From positions 620,001 to 684,000 of the forward strand of contig NC_041775.1 in the NCBI RefSeq assembly GCF_900090045.1: 64,000 nt of DNA. Reading direction: 5' to 3'. The notes beneath the pieces were generated by a model. The model was given only the letters and a program-made list of their open reading frames with translations. It did no database searches and was not told the origin of the DNA. Below, piece after piece: positions 51,265 to 62,465 of this stretch. The position numbers and the translations under genes were made by a program. The DNA comes from Plasmodium malariae. Taxonomy: Eukaryota; Apicomplexa; Aconoidasida; Haemosporida; Plasmodiidae. Each line of letters begins with the position of its first letter. The first letter of the stretch is position 1.

Positions 51265-54135
51265 TTACTTGTCAAAAATAATGGAAAGCAATATAATATC
51301 TCCTATTTCGTAATTTAATGACAGCAACGTTTTGTTGTCTTCTTTATAACTATATTTCGTACTATGCACTTTTGATAAAAAAGTCAGCTGTTTTTTCTCA
51401 TTGGAATAAACCTTGAAAATCCACTGAGCATTTCTTTTTCGACTTTCTTCATAAAAATCTTTTACTAGTGTTACAATCTCTCTCATGGTGATATCTAACC
51501 ATGCATAAATTTGTAACTCGTTACTATGCACATCATTTGAAGTAAAATTTATATCATCCACATTGGTATATTCGTCATCATGATTATAAAACAGTCGAAG
51601 AAGAAATGGGCAAGCCTTTTCTCTATCTATGATTCCTCTTGTTCTTTCCGTCCCGTTCATATTACTAATAGGATTATTACTACTAATATGATTATTCCTA
51701 CAAATAGCATTATTCCTACTAATATGATTATTACTACTAATATGGTTATTACTACTAATATGGTTATTACTACTAATATGGTTATTACTACTAATATGGT
51801 TATTACTACCAATATTATTATTATTATTGTAACACTGCTGCTTCTTATAATTGAATAAAGTAGTATTACTATAATTGTGGTGTTCATAATTTCGGTACTT
51901 AGGTCTACTCATATTGGAGTGGCCACGCCCAGAATATATGTTTTGCTTCATATGTATATCGTTTCTTCTATATCTGGCATGCTTATCTTCACCAATTTTC
52001 ATTTCTTTAGATATATCTCTCTTTAAACGGTATTTCACAACGTCATTGTTGCTACTGTCAATGGAATGGACATATCGTCTCTTCCTTTCTCTGTCCCTTT
52101 CTCTATTCCTTTCTCTTTCCATTTCTCTTTTCCTTTCCCTTTGCCCATTTCCTTTCCCTTTTCTTACCATTTTCAAGTCTTTTTTATGTTCATGTTTTCT
52201 ACTCCTTCCATACGAATGTACACTACTACTTGATATAAACAACTCTTCATGTATTTCATTACTAAATGAACTCACATTCTCTTTAACTCTATCTGAATAT
52301 CTTAAGTTTATCGTTTCATTTGTAGTTGAAATTACAGCTGATTTATTTTCTTTCCAATCGTTATGATTCCTTCTGTTTTCTTCTCTTTTTTTTTTTTTGT
52401 TCTTTTCTTCGTTCTTTTCTATATCTCTTCGATCCTTTATTTTTTCTCTTTCTCCCTCTTGACTCCATAATTTTCCTTTTCCATTCTTTTTGGAATGTCT
52501 TTGTTTTTTATTCAAATCGTTTTTTACTTGTCTCCCTCTTTTATTAATATAGGAATTATTACATCTATCATCATCATAATAAATATCATCCTTTGATTCA
52601 TCTTCTGACCCATTTGATTCATCATTAGTTGTATACCCCCCTCTGTTCTTGTTACTTTTACCCACGGAAGAATTACGCGTTCTTTTGCCAACATAATCAT
52701 ATTTCGAATTATACCTCTTTTCGACATCACTTGGCTCATCGCCCCTTCCCAGTCTGTCGTGCGCCTTGTATTTATGATTATCATCAATATGCCGATTGCT
52801 TCCATCGTAACGCTTACAACTATTGCTGTGTGTGTAGCTATTGCAGCTACTGCGATCATCATGACGATTTATTCTTTCCTTCCTCTTTGACAATTCATCC
52901 GGACTCATGCTGATTGAGTGCGTGTCTCTACTATGCCTCCTCGTGTTATGTTTTTCCCCCCTTAGATAATATTCCGGGTAGTTCTTTCTATTTTTTTCGT
53001 TTTTATCCTTCCCACTTCTTTCTTTTCCACTCCTTTCCTTTCCGTCTCTTTCCTTGTCCTTTTTTCCCTCACTATATTTATGATTACCCTTCTTTAAACA
53101 ATAATCGCTGCTTCTCCTCCTTTTGTAATTCCTTGGACCTCTTTCATTTTTTTCTGTGCTCCTATTACGACTACCGCAACTACTACTGCTCCTGCTACTA
53201 CTACTACTACTACTACTTATACTTGTAATATCTTCATACAAACTCGATAGACTAACACTACTCAGTTTATTACTTTGCCCCCCTTTTTTATACTTCTCCT
53301 TAGTTTTCCTTTTTTTTTTGTCATCCTTCCTTTTATATTCCCTATCATGATATTCATAGTTGCTACTGCTTAAAGACGCATAATCCTTACGTTCCTCAAT
53401 TTTTCCTTTTCTTTTTTTATGTATACTTTTTGAGTGTTGACTATTACGACTGCTATGACTGCTATGCCTGCTATGACTGCTATGACTGCTATGACTGCTA
53501 TGCCTGCTATGACTGCTATGACTGCTATGACGACCATATCCTTTTTCTCTTCTTTTTTCATAATAATTATCCTCACTTCTTTTCCTTCTATTATGATTAC
53601 TTTTTTTCCTTTCTTCTTTTTTTTCTTCTTTCTTTTTTTTCATCATTATGTTGTTCTTTGTTTTATTCCCTTCTTCGTTTTTAAGGCTATTACTAAAGGA
53701 TGACAAGCTCATTAAGCTTCTGTTTGAGGGACTGTACACCCTTTTTCTCTCTTCATTACTCTTACTTCCATCACTACAGTTATCACTACTATAATGACTA
53801 TTGAGATCGTCACTACCGTCCTTATTGCTCCCTTCCTTTAGCGTAACTTCTATTATGCCATTCCTTGAACTCTTTTTATTTTTATCTTTATTTATTTTTA
53901 TATCTCTATCCTCTTTTTTTACTCCATCCGAACTGTGGGTGCCTTTTGCACTACTATCATTATAGTCTTCCCTCAAATTTAACTTTTGATTTTTTTCATT
54001 TACACTAAATGTTTCATCCATACTTTCATTTCTCTCTCCATACTTTTTCTTTCCTTCCATTTTTTTATTATTCTCTTCCTTTTGTGAAAAGGTACTGATA
54101 CTTAAACTTATGGTTTTGCTTCTACTAATCGTCAT
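51265..54135 (-). CDS. SAP18-domain protein with long RS/Lys-rich N-terminus
   Basis: One exon of 956 codons from ATG 54135. Residues 836-956 match SAP18 almost end to end: IDREKACPFLLRLFYNHDDE (human IDREKTCPLLLRVF), then NELQIYAWLDITMREIVTLV (human SELQIYTWMDATLKELTSLV), KDFYEESRKRNAQWIF and the closing EIGDIILLSI. SAP18 normally is about 150 residues; here roughly 830 residues of Ser/Arg/Lys/Glu/Asn low complexity precede it, including SSHSRHSSH repeats (about 202-232), a poly-Ser run near 315, RERDRERKR tracts near 700, and NNHISS repeats (about 773-825). SAP18 occurs in the Sin3-HDAC complex and, with RNPS1 and Acinus, in the ASAP/PSAP splicing complexes. The RS-like extension favours the splicing-linked role; that is inference. 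It diverges from the RCC1 gene. Confidence 0.9.
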   Translation of the reverse strand: MTISRSKTISLSISTFSQKEENNKKMEGKKKYGERNESMDETFSVNEKNQKLNLREDYNDSSAKGTHSSDGVKKEDRDIKINKDKNKKSSRNGIIEVTLKEGSNKDGSDDLNSHYSSDNCSDGSKSNEERKRVYSPSNRSLMSLSSFSNSLKNEEGNKTKNNIMMKKKKEEKKEERKKSNHNRRKRSEDNYYEKRREKGYGRHSSHSSHSRHSSHSSHSSHSRHSSHSSRNSQHSKSIHKKRKGKIEERKDYASLSSSNYEYHDREYKRKDDKKKRKTKEKYKKGGQSNKLSSVSLSSLYEDITSISSSSSSSSRSSSSCGSRNRSTEKNERGPRNYKRRRSSDYCLKKGNHKYSEGKKDKERDGKERSGKERSGKDKNEKNRKNYPEYYLRGEKHNTRRHSRDTHSISMSPDELSKRKERINRHDDRSSCNSYTHSNSCKRYDGSNRHIDDNHKYKAHDRLGRGDEPSDVEKRYNSKYDYVGKRTRNSSVGKSNKNRGGYTTNDESNGSEDESKDDIYYDDDRCNNSYINKRGRQVKNDLNKKQRHSKKNGKGKLWSQEGEREKIKDRRDIEKNEEKNKKKKREENRRNHNDWKENKSAVISTTNETINLRYSDRVKENVSSFSNEIHEELFISSSSVHSYGRSRKHEHKKDLKMVRKGKGNGQRERKREMERERNRERDRERKRRYVHSIDSSNNDVVKYRLKRDISKEMKIGEDKHARYRRNDIHMKQNIYSGRGHSNMSRPKYRNYEHHNYSNTTLFNYKKQQCYNNNNNIGSNNHISSNNHISSNNHISSNNHISSNNHISRNNAICRNNHISSNNPISNMNGTERTRGIIDREKACPFLLRLFYNHDDEYTNVDDINFTSNDVHSNELQIYAWLDITMREIVTLVKDFYEESRKRNAQWIFKVYSNEKKQLTFLSKVHSTKYSYKEDNKTLLSLNYEIGDIILLSIIFDK

Positions 54136-54504
54136 TGTTAAGAAGCAGTCATTACAAAGAAAGTCAGGGTATAGCTTGTGCGTGTGTAAGAGCTTTTACG
54201 TGCATCCCATTAATATGCACATGTTAATAAATATGTACAGCGATATATACACGGTGAGAGATTTAAAAAAAAAAAAAAAAAAAAAAAACAATGAAATACT
54301 ATAAAATGATATAAATACTACAAATATTAAAAGTACTATGTATGTTACAAATATAGCAAAGCATAATGTATATTCTTGAATCAACGAAGTACATTTAACA
54401 AGGAGTACACACCTAATAAAGCACAAGGCAAGTACTGCTCATAAAATGGAGATAAAAAAAAAAAAAGCTAGAAAAAAAAAAAAAAAAAATTACAGTAAAG
54501 AATA

Positions 54505-54655
54505 TAAATGAAAACAAAATAAATGATAACAAAATAAATGATAACAAAATAAATGATAACAAAATAAATGATAACAAAATAAATGAAAACAAAATAAATG
54601 AAAACAAAATAAATGAAAACAAAATAAATGAAAACAAAATAAATGATTACAAAAT
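54505..54655. repeat. 15-bp AACAAAATAAATGAT array
   Basis: About ten tandem copies of AACAAAATAAATGAT or AACAAAATAAATGAA, noncoding, giving a false FSFILFSFI frame on the minus strand. Confidence 0.9.
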
Positions 54656-55139
54656 AACTCAAAACCGAATTAAAGCAATCGTAGTAAATGCCAACAAATA
54701 AACAGTATTCCAAATATCCCCTAGGAAAATTATAGGGGAGAACGATTACCAATGCACATAATATATAAACACGTACATACGTACATAAACACGTATATAT
54801 GTACATAAACATGTATATATGTACATAAACATGTATATATGGACTTGCTCGTATGCTTCCTCCCTTCCCTTCGTAAAATTAACTCCTTCCACAGTTTAAG
54901 TTCTTATCGTATTTACTTAATCCTTGTTATTCTTAAATCATATATAGACATTATATTGGCAGTTCAGCTTAACTGTTAAAGCACTGAAAATGTGAATGAT
55001 ATAAAACCTATGAACACATGTACGCATACATGTGTATGTACGTCGCAAAGGTGTTATCTATATTTATGCAATCTGTTACGACGTAGCTCGAAGTTTGTAA
55101 GGCAAAAAAAAAATATATAAAAAAATAAATAGAATGAAT

Positions 55140-55342
55140 GACTAAACGAATGTACGAATAAACGAATGTACGAATAAACGAATGAACGAATGAGCGAATG
55201 AACGAATGAGCGAATGAGCGAATGAGCGAATGAACAAATGAACGAATGAACGAATGAACGAATGAACGAATGAACGAATGAACGAATGAACGAATGAACG
55301 AATGAACGAATAAACGAATAAACGAATGAACGAATGAACAGT
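55140..55342. repeat. 8-bp GAACGAAT array
   Basis: About 25 copies of an octamer, GAACGAAT, with GAGCGAAT and TAAACGAA variants. The minus strand reads FVHSFIRS in all frames since 8 bp units rotate the frame every 24 bp. Confidence 0.92.
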
Positions 55343-56824
55343 GTTTTCCCCTTTGTAAACAAAATCAATATTCAAGTGAAGTTCTTTTCATTGTACTGTC
55401 CCACGTAGATATGCGCTTAATACACTATATAATCAAACCATTTTACAGCTGTAATATGCGATCTTTTATTTCTTTTACCATATAAATTAGCCTTTGAGTT
55501 GTACTGTTGCTATTTCTTCATGGCTAAAATTGTGTATATACATAAATATATATACGTAAAAACATGTACATAAAAACATATATATATATGCATACATACG
55601 TACGTACATCCACATACATGTGTAAATATATATATTTATATATATGCGCAACTCGAAAGTAAAAGCTTCTAAAACATATTACTGAGTCAATGCTTTTATT
55701 TTAAGGTAAAAAGGTGCTATGAACAACGTATTTACAACAAATACTCCCTTTTAAAAAAAAAAAAAGATCTCATATAAGTCTAATGAACATCCGTCATATG
55801 CATATTTCAGTGTAACATGAACGCGTATACATATTATATACACATTTATGTTACTAATGTTGTACCATTTGAAGTTCCTTTTTCTTTTATTATTTTGCTC
55901 GTTAGGTGTTTTGCTATTTTGCGCTTTTTCTCCTTAACATGCGATATGTATGCTTTTTCAAATATCTCGCAAAAAAAATTTCAAAGGATTTACTCCTAAA
56001 ACGGTTTTATAGGTAGTAAGAATACGAGTAGAGAATAAGCATGGATGATTAAGTAAATAGGTAGACAACATTTGCATACATACATATATATATATATGTA
56101 TATATATATATGTATATATATATGTATATGTATATATATATATGAATATGTATATATACACTACACGTGCAGGTATACATGTATATGTGCATACGCATAA
56201 GCACTTTTCTGACTAATTTTATGTAAAAAAATTAAGCAAATTGAACTTTTTCAAAATTAAAAAATTCCAATTTTTTTGACTTAATGTCTATTAAATAAGA
56301 AAATGAAAAAAAAAAAAATTTCAAATGTAATTAATAATAGGAAAGGTAACTGCCGCAAGCTTTTTCAACATAAAAATAAGGGAAAAGAAAAGGATTCTGA
56401 TAAGAAAATATAAGTAAAAAGGAAAAGGAAAACTTAAAATGTTTTACTTTACCGTTTTCCTCTAACTTCACGCCAATTCATTTTTCGCGCGACTTTTAAA
56501 GTTAGTACATATAAATACATACGTTACATACATATATATAGGTATATATATTTTGTATATAATACATAATTTTTTTATGAATATTTATTAATAACTTTTC
56601 TATTAATAGAACATGTTATATGATATGCAAGTATTTATTCTTGTTTTCTCTTACATTTTTTTTTTTTTTTTTTTTATTCATTGCTTTCTTTTTTAAAAAA
56701 AAAAAAAAAAAAAAGCATACGAAAAATATTGGTATATTTTCAAATATAATAACTATATTTATATTATAATAATAGCATTGAACGTTACTATAAAATTTAT
56801 AAAAAAGCGTATTTTAAACAAATA

Positions 56825-57000
56825 CATTTGAAGAGTGTATTTAAAGTGTATATAAAGTATATTTAAAGTGTATATAAAGTATATTTAAAGTGTATATAAA
56901 GCATATTAAAAGTGTATATAAAGTATATTTAGAGTGTACATAAAGCATATTTAAAGTGTATATAAAGTATATATAAAGCATAGTTAAAGAATATATAAAG
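56825..57000. repeat. 20-21 bp AAGTGTATATAAAGTATATTT array
   Basis: About eight imperfect copies of a 20-21 bp unit containing GTGTATATAAAGTATATTT, with AGCATA and AGAATA variants toward the 3' end. Confidence 0.85.
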
Positions 57001-57242
57001 AACATTTGTAATGAAACATAAAATGCATTTTTCCATTTCCCCCCTTTTTTTTTTTTTATGTTATAATATACACAATACGTATTATATATATATATATATA
57101 TATATACCTACTATGCTACGTATATGTAATAAAAATATGTACGCTTGAATATTAGCACGTAAATATGTACCTATAAAAACATCTACTACAAGTATGTGTA
57201 CATATGTACTCCTATATTGTATGGTTTCCTTTATTCTTGCAT

Positions 57243-57274
<32 letters not shown>

Positions 57275-57587
57275 GTATAAAAAACCTACATTGCGATTAA
57301 AATTACTATTTTCTGGAAAAAAATAAAACAATATATTCAGGTTATATAGCACAAGTAGTTATTTGTTTTAATACCTAAGTTGTTCATATAATTTTCCTTC
57401 TTTTTACATTTCCAAGAGAGGAATGATGGAGGCTTATTCAACCAACTGAAGGCGAATTGTTACACTAGAGGAATTTCAATATATGCGCAAGGAAATACTA
57501 CATGCATAAGTGAATACGTGCATACATACATACATATATATATGTATATATATATATATGCGCGTTTCCATTTGAATATGCATGACT

Positions 57588-57596
57588 TGTTCAGGC
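57588..57596. promoter_or_regulatory. TGTTCAGGC motif upstream of RCC1
   Basis: TGACTTGTTCAGGC occurs at 57583-57596, identical over 14 bases to the copy at 61538-61551. It is about 0.7 kb upstream of the RCC1 start. A regulatory role is inferred from recurrence and position only. Confidence 0.35.
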
Positions 57597-57977
57597 ACTT
57601 TTTTTTTGAGGGTCTACATGAACAGTAAGGCAATAAAATATATCTCCACGTTTAAGGAATGCTAATAAAGGAGGAGGTACATAAATGTGCAAATATATAA
57701 ATGCACAAATGGGCACATATATATTTGGGCACGCACAAACATATGTACGTATATATATACACACATTTACTTGTACCCACCGAAGTGTTAAAAAAAAAAA
57801 AAAAAAGCACTATTTCGTACCTTAAGCTCAAAGAAATATTTTGTAAAACAATTAATATTTTTGTTATGAATAGTTCAGAATTATTTTTGTGGTATGATCA
57901 TTTTTCTCCTTAACAAGCAATAAACGTTCAACATAAATGGGTGAAAGGTGAAGCGGACAAGTATTATATATGTACAC

Positions 57978-58070
57978 ACATTTGTGGATGAACATATATA
58001 CATACATGTGGATGAACATATATACATACATGTGGATGAACATATATACATACATGTGGATGAACATATA
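57978..58070. repeat. 24-bp array in the RCC1 leader
   Basis: Four copies of a 24-bp unit, GTGGATGAACATATATACAT plus ACAT, ending about 230 bp before the RCC1 start codon. Confidence 0.9.
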
Positions 58071-58302
58071 TATAAAATAAAAGGAGTTCCCAAATCGACA
58101 TACTACATATTATATATACGTATATATATATATACGTACATATATATATATATATGCGCGCGTGTGTACTCAGAATTTTTGAGCTGAACGACCGGCATAT
58201 TTGTGCTCGTGTAGAAGCGGCAGAAAAAACAAATAGTCGTTGAATGATAGAAGAGGGAGGCATATATTAAGGTGAAAGGAAAGAAAACATAAAATCAGTG
58301 AA

Positions 58303-60621
58303 ATGAAAAAAATAAAAAGTACCCTTTTCATATTTGGGTCTGGGGAATGTGGTCAGTTACCCCCAGAATATTGTACTGACTATATTCAGGTAAATCCAAC
58401 AGCTGTTCAGAATTTACCAGGTGATATTGATGAAGTAATATGTGGATCTATGCACACAATTATAAAGACTAAAGATGATAAGATATATTCTTTTGGTTGT
58501 AACGACATGGGTGTATTAGGAAGAAAAACACATACAAATAGTATAAAGGATGCTGAACATTTTCCAACTCTTGTAAATTTTACCTGCACATCAAAAATAA
58601 AAAAAATTACTTGTGGTGATAATCATACAGCGATATTGCTAGAAAATGGAAAAGTATATGTTACAGGAGGGTTTAGAGATTCTTGTGGTGTTTTGGGTTT
58701 ACCATTTTTTGAAAAAAAAAATGAAATTATATCTAAATCCGATGAATTTGTAGAAATAAAATTTAGTTTTTCAAAAAAGAATAGTAAGTATAATAGTAAC
58801 TCTTTACAAAATAATGATCAACAAGATGAGGAATATAATAAAAGTTGTTCTAACTACCTTGACAGTAATGGAATTATAAATAAGACTAATGATGAAGTTA
58901 AAATAATTAATATAATATCAGGAGAAGATCATTTAGTATGCCTTGAGGAAAGTCGAGAATACCTTTTTGCCATGGGGAATAGTGACTCTTGTCAAGTATG
59001 TAATACTTTTTATGAACAAGGTCAGGCAGAAATTGAAAGATTAAAATATGTATTTCCCAAGTGTTATCATTACCAAGATTTGGGGTTCCATGAAAAAATT
59101 AAAAATATATATTGTGGAGGAAACAATACATTCATTCAGTTAGAAGAAACATTAGATGTATATGCCATTGGTAGAAATGCATATGGTTCATGTGGTGTGT
59201 CTATGAAAGATAATATAATAAAAAAATTTGAAAAAATACAAGAATTATCGAAAACAGAAATAGTACAACTATGTGGAGGTCAAAGTTTTACTGTATGCTT
59301 ATTAAAAAATAATGATTTGTATATATGGGGAAATAGAGAAATATTAGGTATGGAATATAAAGATGATGCATATCATCCTTTAAAGCTAAATTTTTTTCAG
59401 AAAAAAAATTATTCTATTAATACTATAACTTGTGGTACTGATCACTGTTTAGTTTTAACAAATGATGGGAAATTATTTGGGTGGGGCACAGGAGGAAATG
59501 ATTTTGACGAAAATACATGTATAAGCACCATTGAGAAAAATTTTCCATCTGAAATAAATTATGTAAAATTTGTTCATAAAGCAATATCAAAAGATAATAC
59601 AAACAACCCGGATGAATGGATGGAAGATAAAATTAAAATTGTGTCGTTCGCTGGTGGTTCGTCCCACTGTGCTTTTATCTGTTCGCACGTAGATCCAGAA
59701 CGTGTGTCAATAAAAAGAGGGTATGATGAACTGTATGAGGAAGAAGCGTGCATGAAGAAACAGAAGAGTGGAAGGTACTTTCACAATGCCACAGAGGAAG
59801 GGAGAGGCGAAGCAAAAATGGTGCATGTTGGAGATGCCAAAGGACTTACGCACATTAATGTGAAGGTAGATGTGGACATAAATGAGGAAGTAGGTGCGGA
59901 TGTAAATGCATATGCAGAGGTGGGAATAGAAGGGGAAAAAAAGAAAAATTTAGTAGGCGGAGAAAAGGGAAACGGTACCAACGAAAAAGAGTGGCAGGAC
60001 GAGAATATTAAAGCGTACATAGATGAAAAAACAAAACAAATGCAAAGCGTTGAGGAAGAAAATATAGAATGTAACAGTGAAACAAGTTATACTAGAAAAA
60101 AAAAAAAAAAAGAAAGTTTTTTTAAAGATTTATACTACAACTCAAAATCAGCGAGTAATAAAAATTTTAGCCCTTCAAAAGATGAATATCATGGAGGAGC
60201 ACAAAATGATAATGCAGAATTAACTGAAAATGATATATTAAATAATGAACAAAATAAAAGAAGGAGAAGCGTTAAATGTAAACCTCATCTAAGTAATGAA
60301 AGTCCAACAAGAAGACAGCCACGAAGATCTTGTAAAGAAAATACTTCATTAAATGAAAATATGCACAGACAATATTATCAAATTGTAGATACACCTATTA
60401 CGAAAAAGAAAAGAAGAACAACATCATATGTTAGATGTAAAAGCATTAAACTTAAAACGATTTTAAATGAAAATAAAAATACCAAGTCAAAATCGGTTAA
60501 TGCAAAAAGAGAAAGTGTAGGTAGGTACTATTCCAAACGAGAAAACTTTAAACGAGAATCTGCATCTCAGACACCAGATGTAAAAATTATAAGAGCCAAA
60601 TCGTCAAAAATGAAAAATTAA
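58303..60621 (+). CDS. RCC1: RCC1-family protein (regulator of chromosome condensation)
   Basis: A single-exon frame of 772 codons from ATG 58303. The N-terminal 460 residues contain seven RCC1-type blades marked by hydrophobic-x-x-(W/F)G-x-(N/G) motifs: LFIFGSGECGQL (8-19), IYSFGCNDMGVLG (61-73), VYVTGGFRDSCGVLGL (118-133), LFAMGNSDSCQVC (near 221), VYAIGRNAYGSCGV (near 286), LYIWGNREILGM (near 340) and LFGWGTGGND (near 389), with CG..H blade ends such as CGDNHTAIL and CGTDHCLVL. RCC1 is the chromatin-bound exchange factor for Ran; other family members have different partners. A 310-residue C-terminal extension is first acidic then strongly basic (RRRSVKCKPHLSNESPTRRQ, KKKRRTTSYVRCKSIKLK), plausible for DNA or chromatin binding. 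No intron or frameshift. Confidence 0.92.
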   Translation: MKKIKSTLFIFGSGECGQLPPEYCTDYIQVNPTAVQNLPGDIDEVICGSMHTIIKTKDDKIYSFGCNDMGVLGRKTHTNSIKDAEHFPTLVNFTCTSKIKKITCGDNHTAILLENGKVYVTGGFRDSCGVLGLPFFEKKNEIISKSDEFVEIKFSFSKKNSKYNSNSLQNNDQQDEEYNKSCSNYLDSNGIINKTNDEVKIINIISGEDHLVCLEESREYLFAMGNSDSCQVCNTFYEQGQAEIERLKYVFPKCYHYQDLGFHEKIKNIYCGGNNTFIQLEETLDVYAIGRNAYGSCGVSMKDNIIKKFEKIQELSKTEIVQLCGGQSFTVCLLKNNDLYIWGNREILGMEYKDDAYHPLKLNFFQKKNYSINTITCGTDHCLVLTNDGKLFGWGTGGNDFDENTCISTIEKNFPSEINYVKFVHKAISKDNTNNPDEWMEDKIKIVSFAGGSSHCAFICSHVDPERVSIKRGYDELYEEEACMKKQKSGRYFHNATEEGRGEAKMVHVGDAKGLTHINVKVDVDINEEVGADVNAYAEVGIEGEKKKNLVGGEKGNGTNEKEWQDENIKAYIDEKTKQMQSVEEENIECNSETSYTRKKKKKESFFKDLYYNSKSASNKNFSPSKDEYHGGAQNDNAELTENDILNNEQNKRRRSVKCKPHLSNESPTRRQPRRSCKENTSLNENMHRQYYQIVDTPITKKKRRTTSYVRCKSIKLKTILNENKNTKSKSVNAKRESVGRYYSKRENFKRESASQTPDVKIIRAKSSKMKN

Positions 60622-61229
60622 AATTTTTTTTTTTTTTTTTACCTTACCAATTTTCTTCATTTAACTCTGTTGTCACTAAATTTATTGAGACCTTTTAATG
60701 TGCACACACCAGTGCATATTTTGTGCTTTAGCCGTCTTCTAAGTTTGACTCGATTTCAACAAATTTTAATGATTTTCTTATGGGCTTTATATATATATTT
60801 GCAATTTTTTTTTTTTTTTTTTAATTATGTACCATATCATTTTACTTCTCTTTATATTTTTACAATATTTCATTTGCTGTAACATTATTTTTTATGAAGC
60901 TCTATTTATACTACAGTATTTAATGTGTGTATAATTTGTTATATCTTATTTAAATCTTTTGCCTTTTGTTCGTATAACTTTTAAACAAGTCAAAAATGAT
61001 TCATTTTATTTCGCTGCTTTTGTTTCACTCCATTTTATTTTACTCAACAGTTTGCGTACTGCTCGGTGTTCGTAAAAATTGCATACATAAAAAAGAAGGA
61101 AAAAAATGAAAATGAACACACAGTGAATGAATTAGGTTTGGGCATGATATAACTGGTTTATCAGTACTTTCTGGCCTTGTGCTGCTAGTATGCTAGTATA
61201 GGTGCACACACATATTACGCATATACATA

Positions 61230-61277
<48 letters not shown>

Positions 61278-61412
61278 CATATATATACAAGTACATGCAT
61301 ACACGCACATGTGAAGGCATGTTCCCCCTTTTTTTCGTTGCAAGGGAACGTTAATAATTTATATTTATAGGCCTGAAATAAATTTATCTATTTTTTCCCC
61401 CTTAACTAGCAC

Positions 61413-61483
61413 AAATTAAAGATCTTGACATAGGGGCACTTTCCACTCTTGCTGCTTCGCAAGTGGAAGAAGGTCTTTAATTT
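61413..61483. other. 71-nt two-stem hairpin, possible structured RNA
   Basis: Outer stem: AAATTAAAGATCTT (61413-61426) pairs over 14 positions with AAGGTCTTTAATTT (61470-61483), one being G-U. Inner stem: TTCCAC (61441-61446) with GTGGAA (61463-61468) and, after a 2-nt bulge, TTGC (61449-61452) with GCAA (61459-61462), closed by a TGCTTC loop. A 14-nt left internal loop contains GGGGCAC. It does not match tRNA, a spliceosomal RNA or a SECIS element as I know them. Confidence 0.4.
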
Positions 61484-61542
61484 TGCTATATTTTATTGTA
61501 TTTTATCATTTATATTTTATAATAGTTACAAAACACCTGACT

Positions 61543-61551
61543 TGTTCAGGC
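61543..61551. promoter_or_regulatory. TGTTCAGGC motif upstream of the gene at 62466
   Basis: Part of the 14-base word TGACTTGTTCAGGC shared with 57583-57596. It lies about 0.9 kb before the small gene at 62466. Regulatory role inferred. Confidence 0.35.
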
Positions 61552-61993
61552 GAAAGGGTCTTTTTCCTGCCAAATAATACATGACGAAATAGCTCCACGA
61601 TTGTACAAACTGAACAAAATATTTTATTTTTCATCGCCGACTTATGAATTATTCTTCTGTGGGTTATACTGTTGTTTTAACGTACGACATGAACTATTAA
61701 ACATAAACCTAATTCTACTAGAACGAGGAAATTAGCAAAAGGGACCTCCATGTGTAGGCAGCGATACAAGCGTATACATATATACATATATACTTATATA
61801 TATGTATGTATGTATGTACGTATGTACGTATGTATGTACGTATGTATGTATGTATGTATGTATGTAATATAACGATGTAAATGGAATTAAACAGGGTTAA
61901 TGAAACTACGAAAGGGGAACAAACGTTGAAGAAAGAAAGAAGTACATGAGGAAAAAGAAATAATTTGGCGTACATAAAAGTAACGAAATTTTT

Positions 61994-62036
<43 letters not shown>

Positions 62037-62465
62037 ACATAAAATGTTTATATCCTATTCAGAATTTTTTTTTTTTTTTTTTTATTTATTTTAAGTGGTA
62101 AAAAATATTTCATTCAAAAAGAACACTAAAGGGATACTTATCATTGGCATGAAGTATGAACAGCATATTTGCAACGTTAGATAGAAATATGTAGTGCGGG
62201 AGTATAACACGTATGTTTGAATGTATCTATTTTAAAATGCTTACAAGAATGATATTCCCCTCTTTCCATGGGAAGAATTAAAATATTTGTTCAGTACATT
62301 TTTTATATTTAAAGGAACACAGGACAATTTTGTATCATTGATTGTGTTGCATTTAGTTGCGTTGAGTTTCTTTATTTTTTCACACTATTTTATTTTTCTT
62401 CTCACGCTATTTTATTTTATTTTCAACATATTTTTACTTTTTTGTATGGAATTAGCATAGTCTCA

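Larger units (their letters stand above)
54136..58302. other. Long divergent intergenic region rich in minisatellites
   Basis: About 4.2 kb between two gene starts pointing apart, so both promoters should lie here. It contains several arrays, listed separately, plus TA runs near 56080-56150 and 57080-57105 and T tracts near 56660-56700 and 57248-57275. A 60-codon frame at 55817-55999 (+) and a GC-richer patch at 57395-57490 are noted without a claim. A TGTTCAGGC motif is at 57588. Confidence 0.5.
60622..62465. other. Intergenic region with structured element and motif copy
   Basis: About 1.8 kb. It contains T/A tracts, a TA run (61238-61272), an ATGTATGT/ACGTATGT array (61800-61865), a T50 tract (61990-62032), the hairpin at 61413-61483 and a TGTTCAGGC copy at 61543-61551. 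No larger frame is supported. Confidence 0.5.

Noticed and set aside
55817..55999. 60-codon plus-strand frame with a hydrophobic centre
   Set aside because: Length is near random expectation here and codon composition is only weakly coding-like.
61413..61483. SECIS element for a selenoprotein
   Set aside because: The hairpin lacks the required UGA/GA quartet at the base of the second stem and an AA or CC apical loop.
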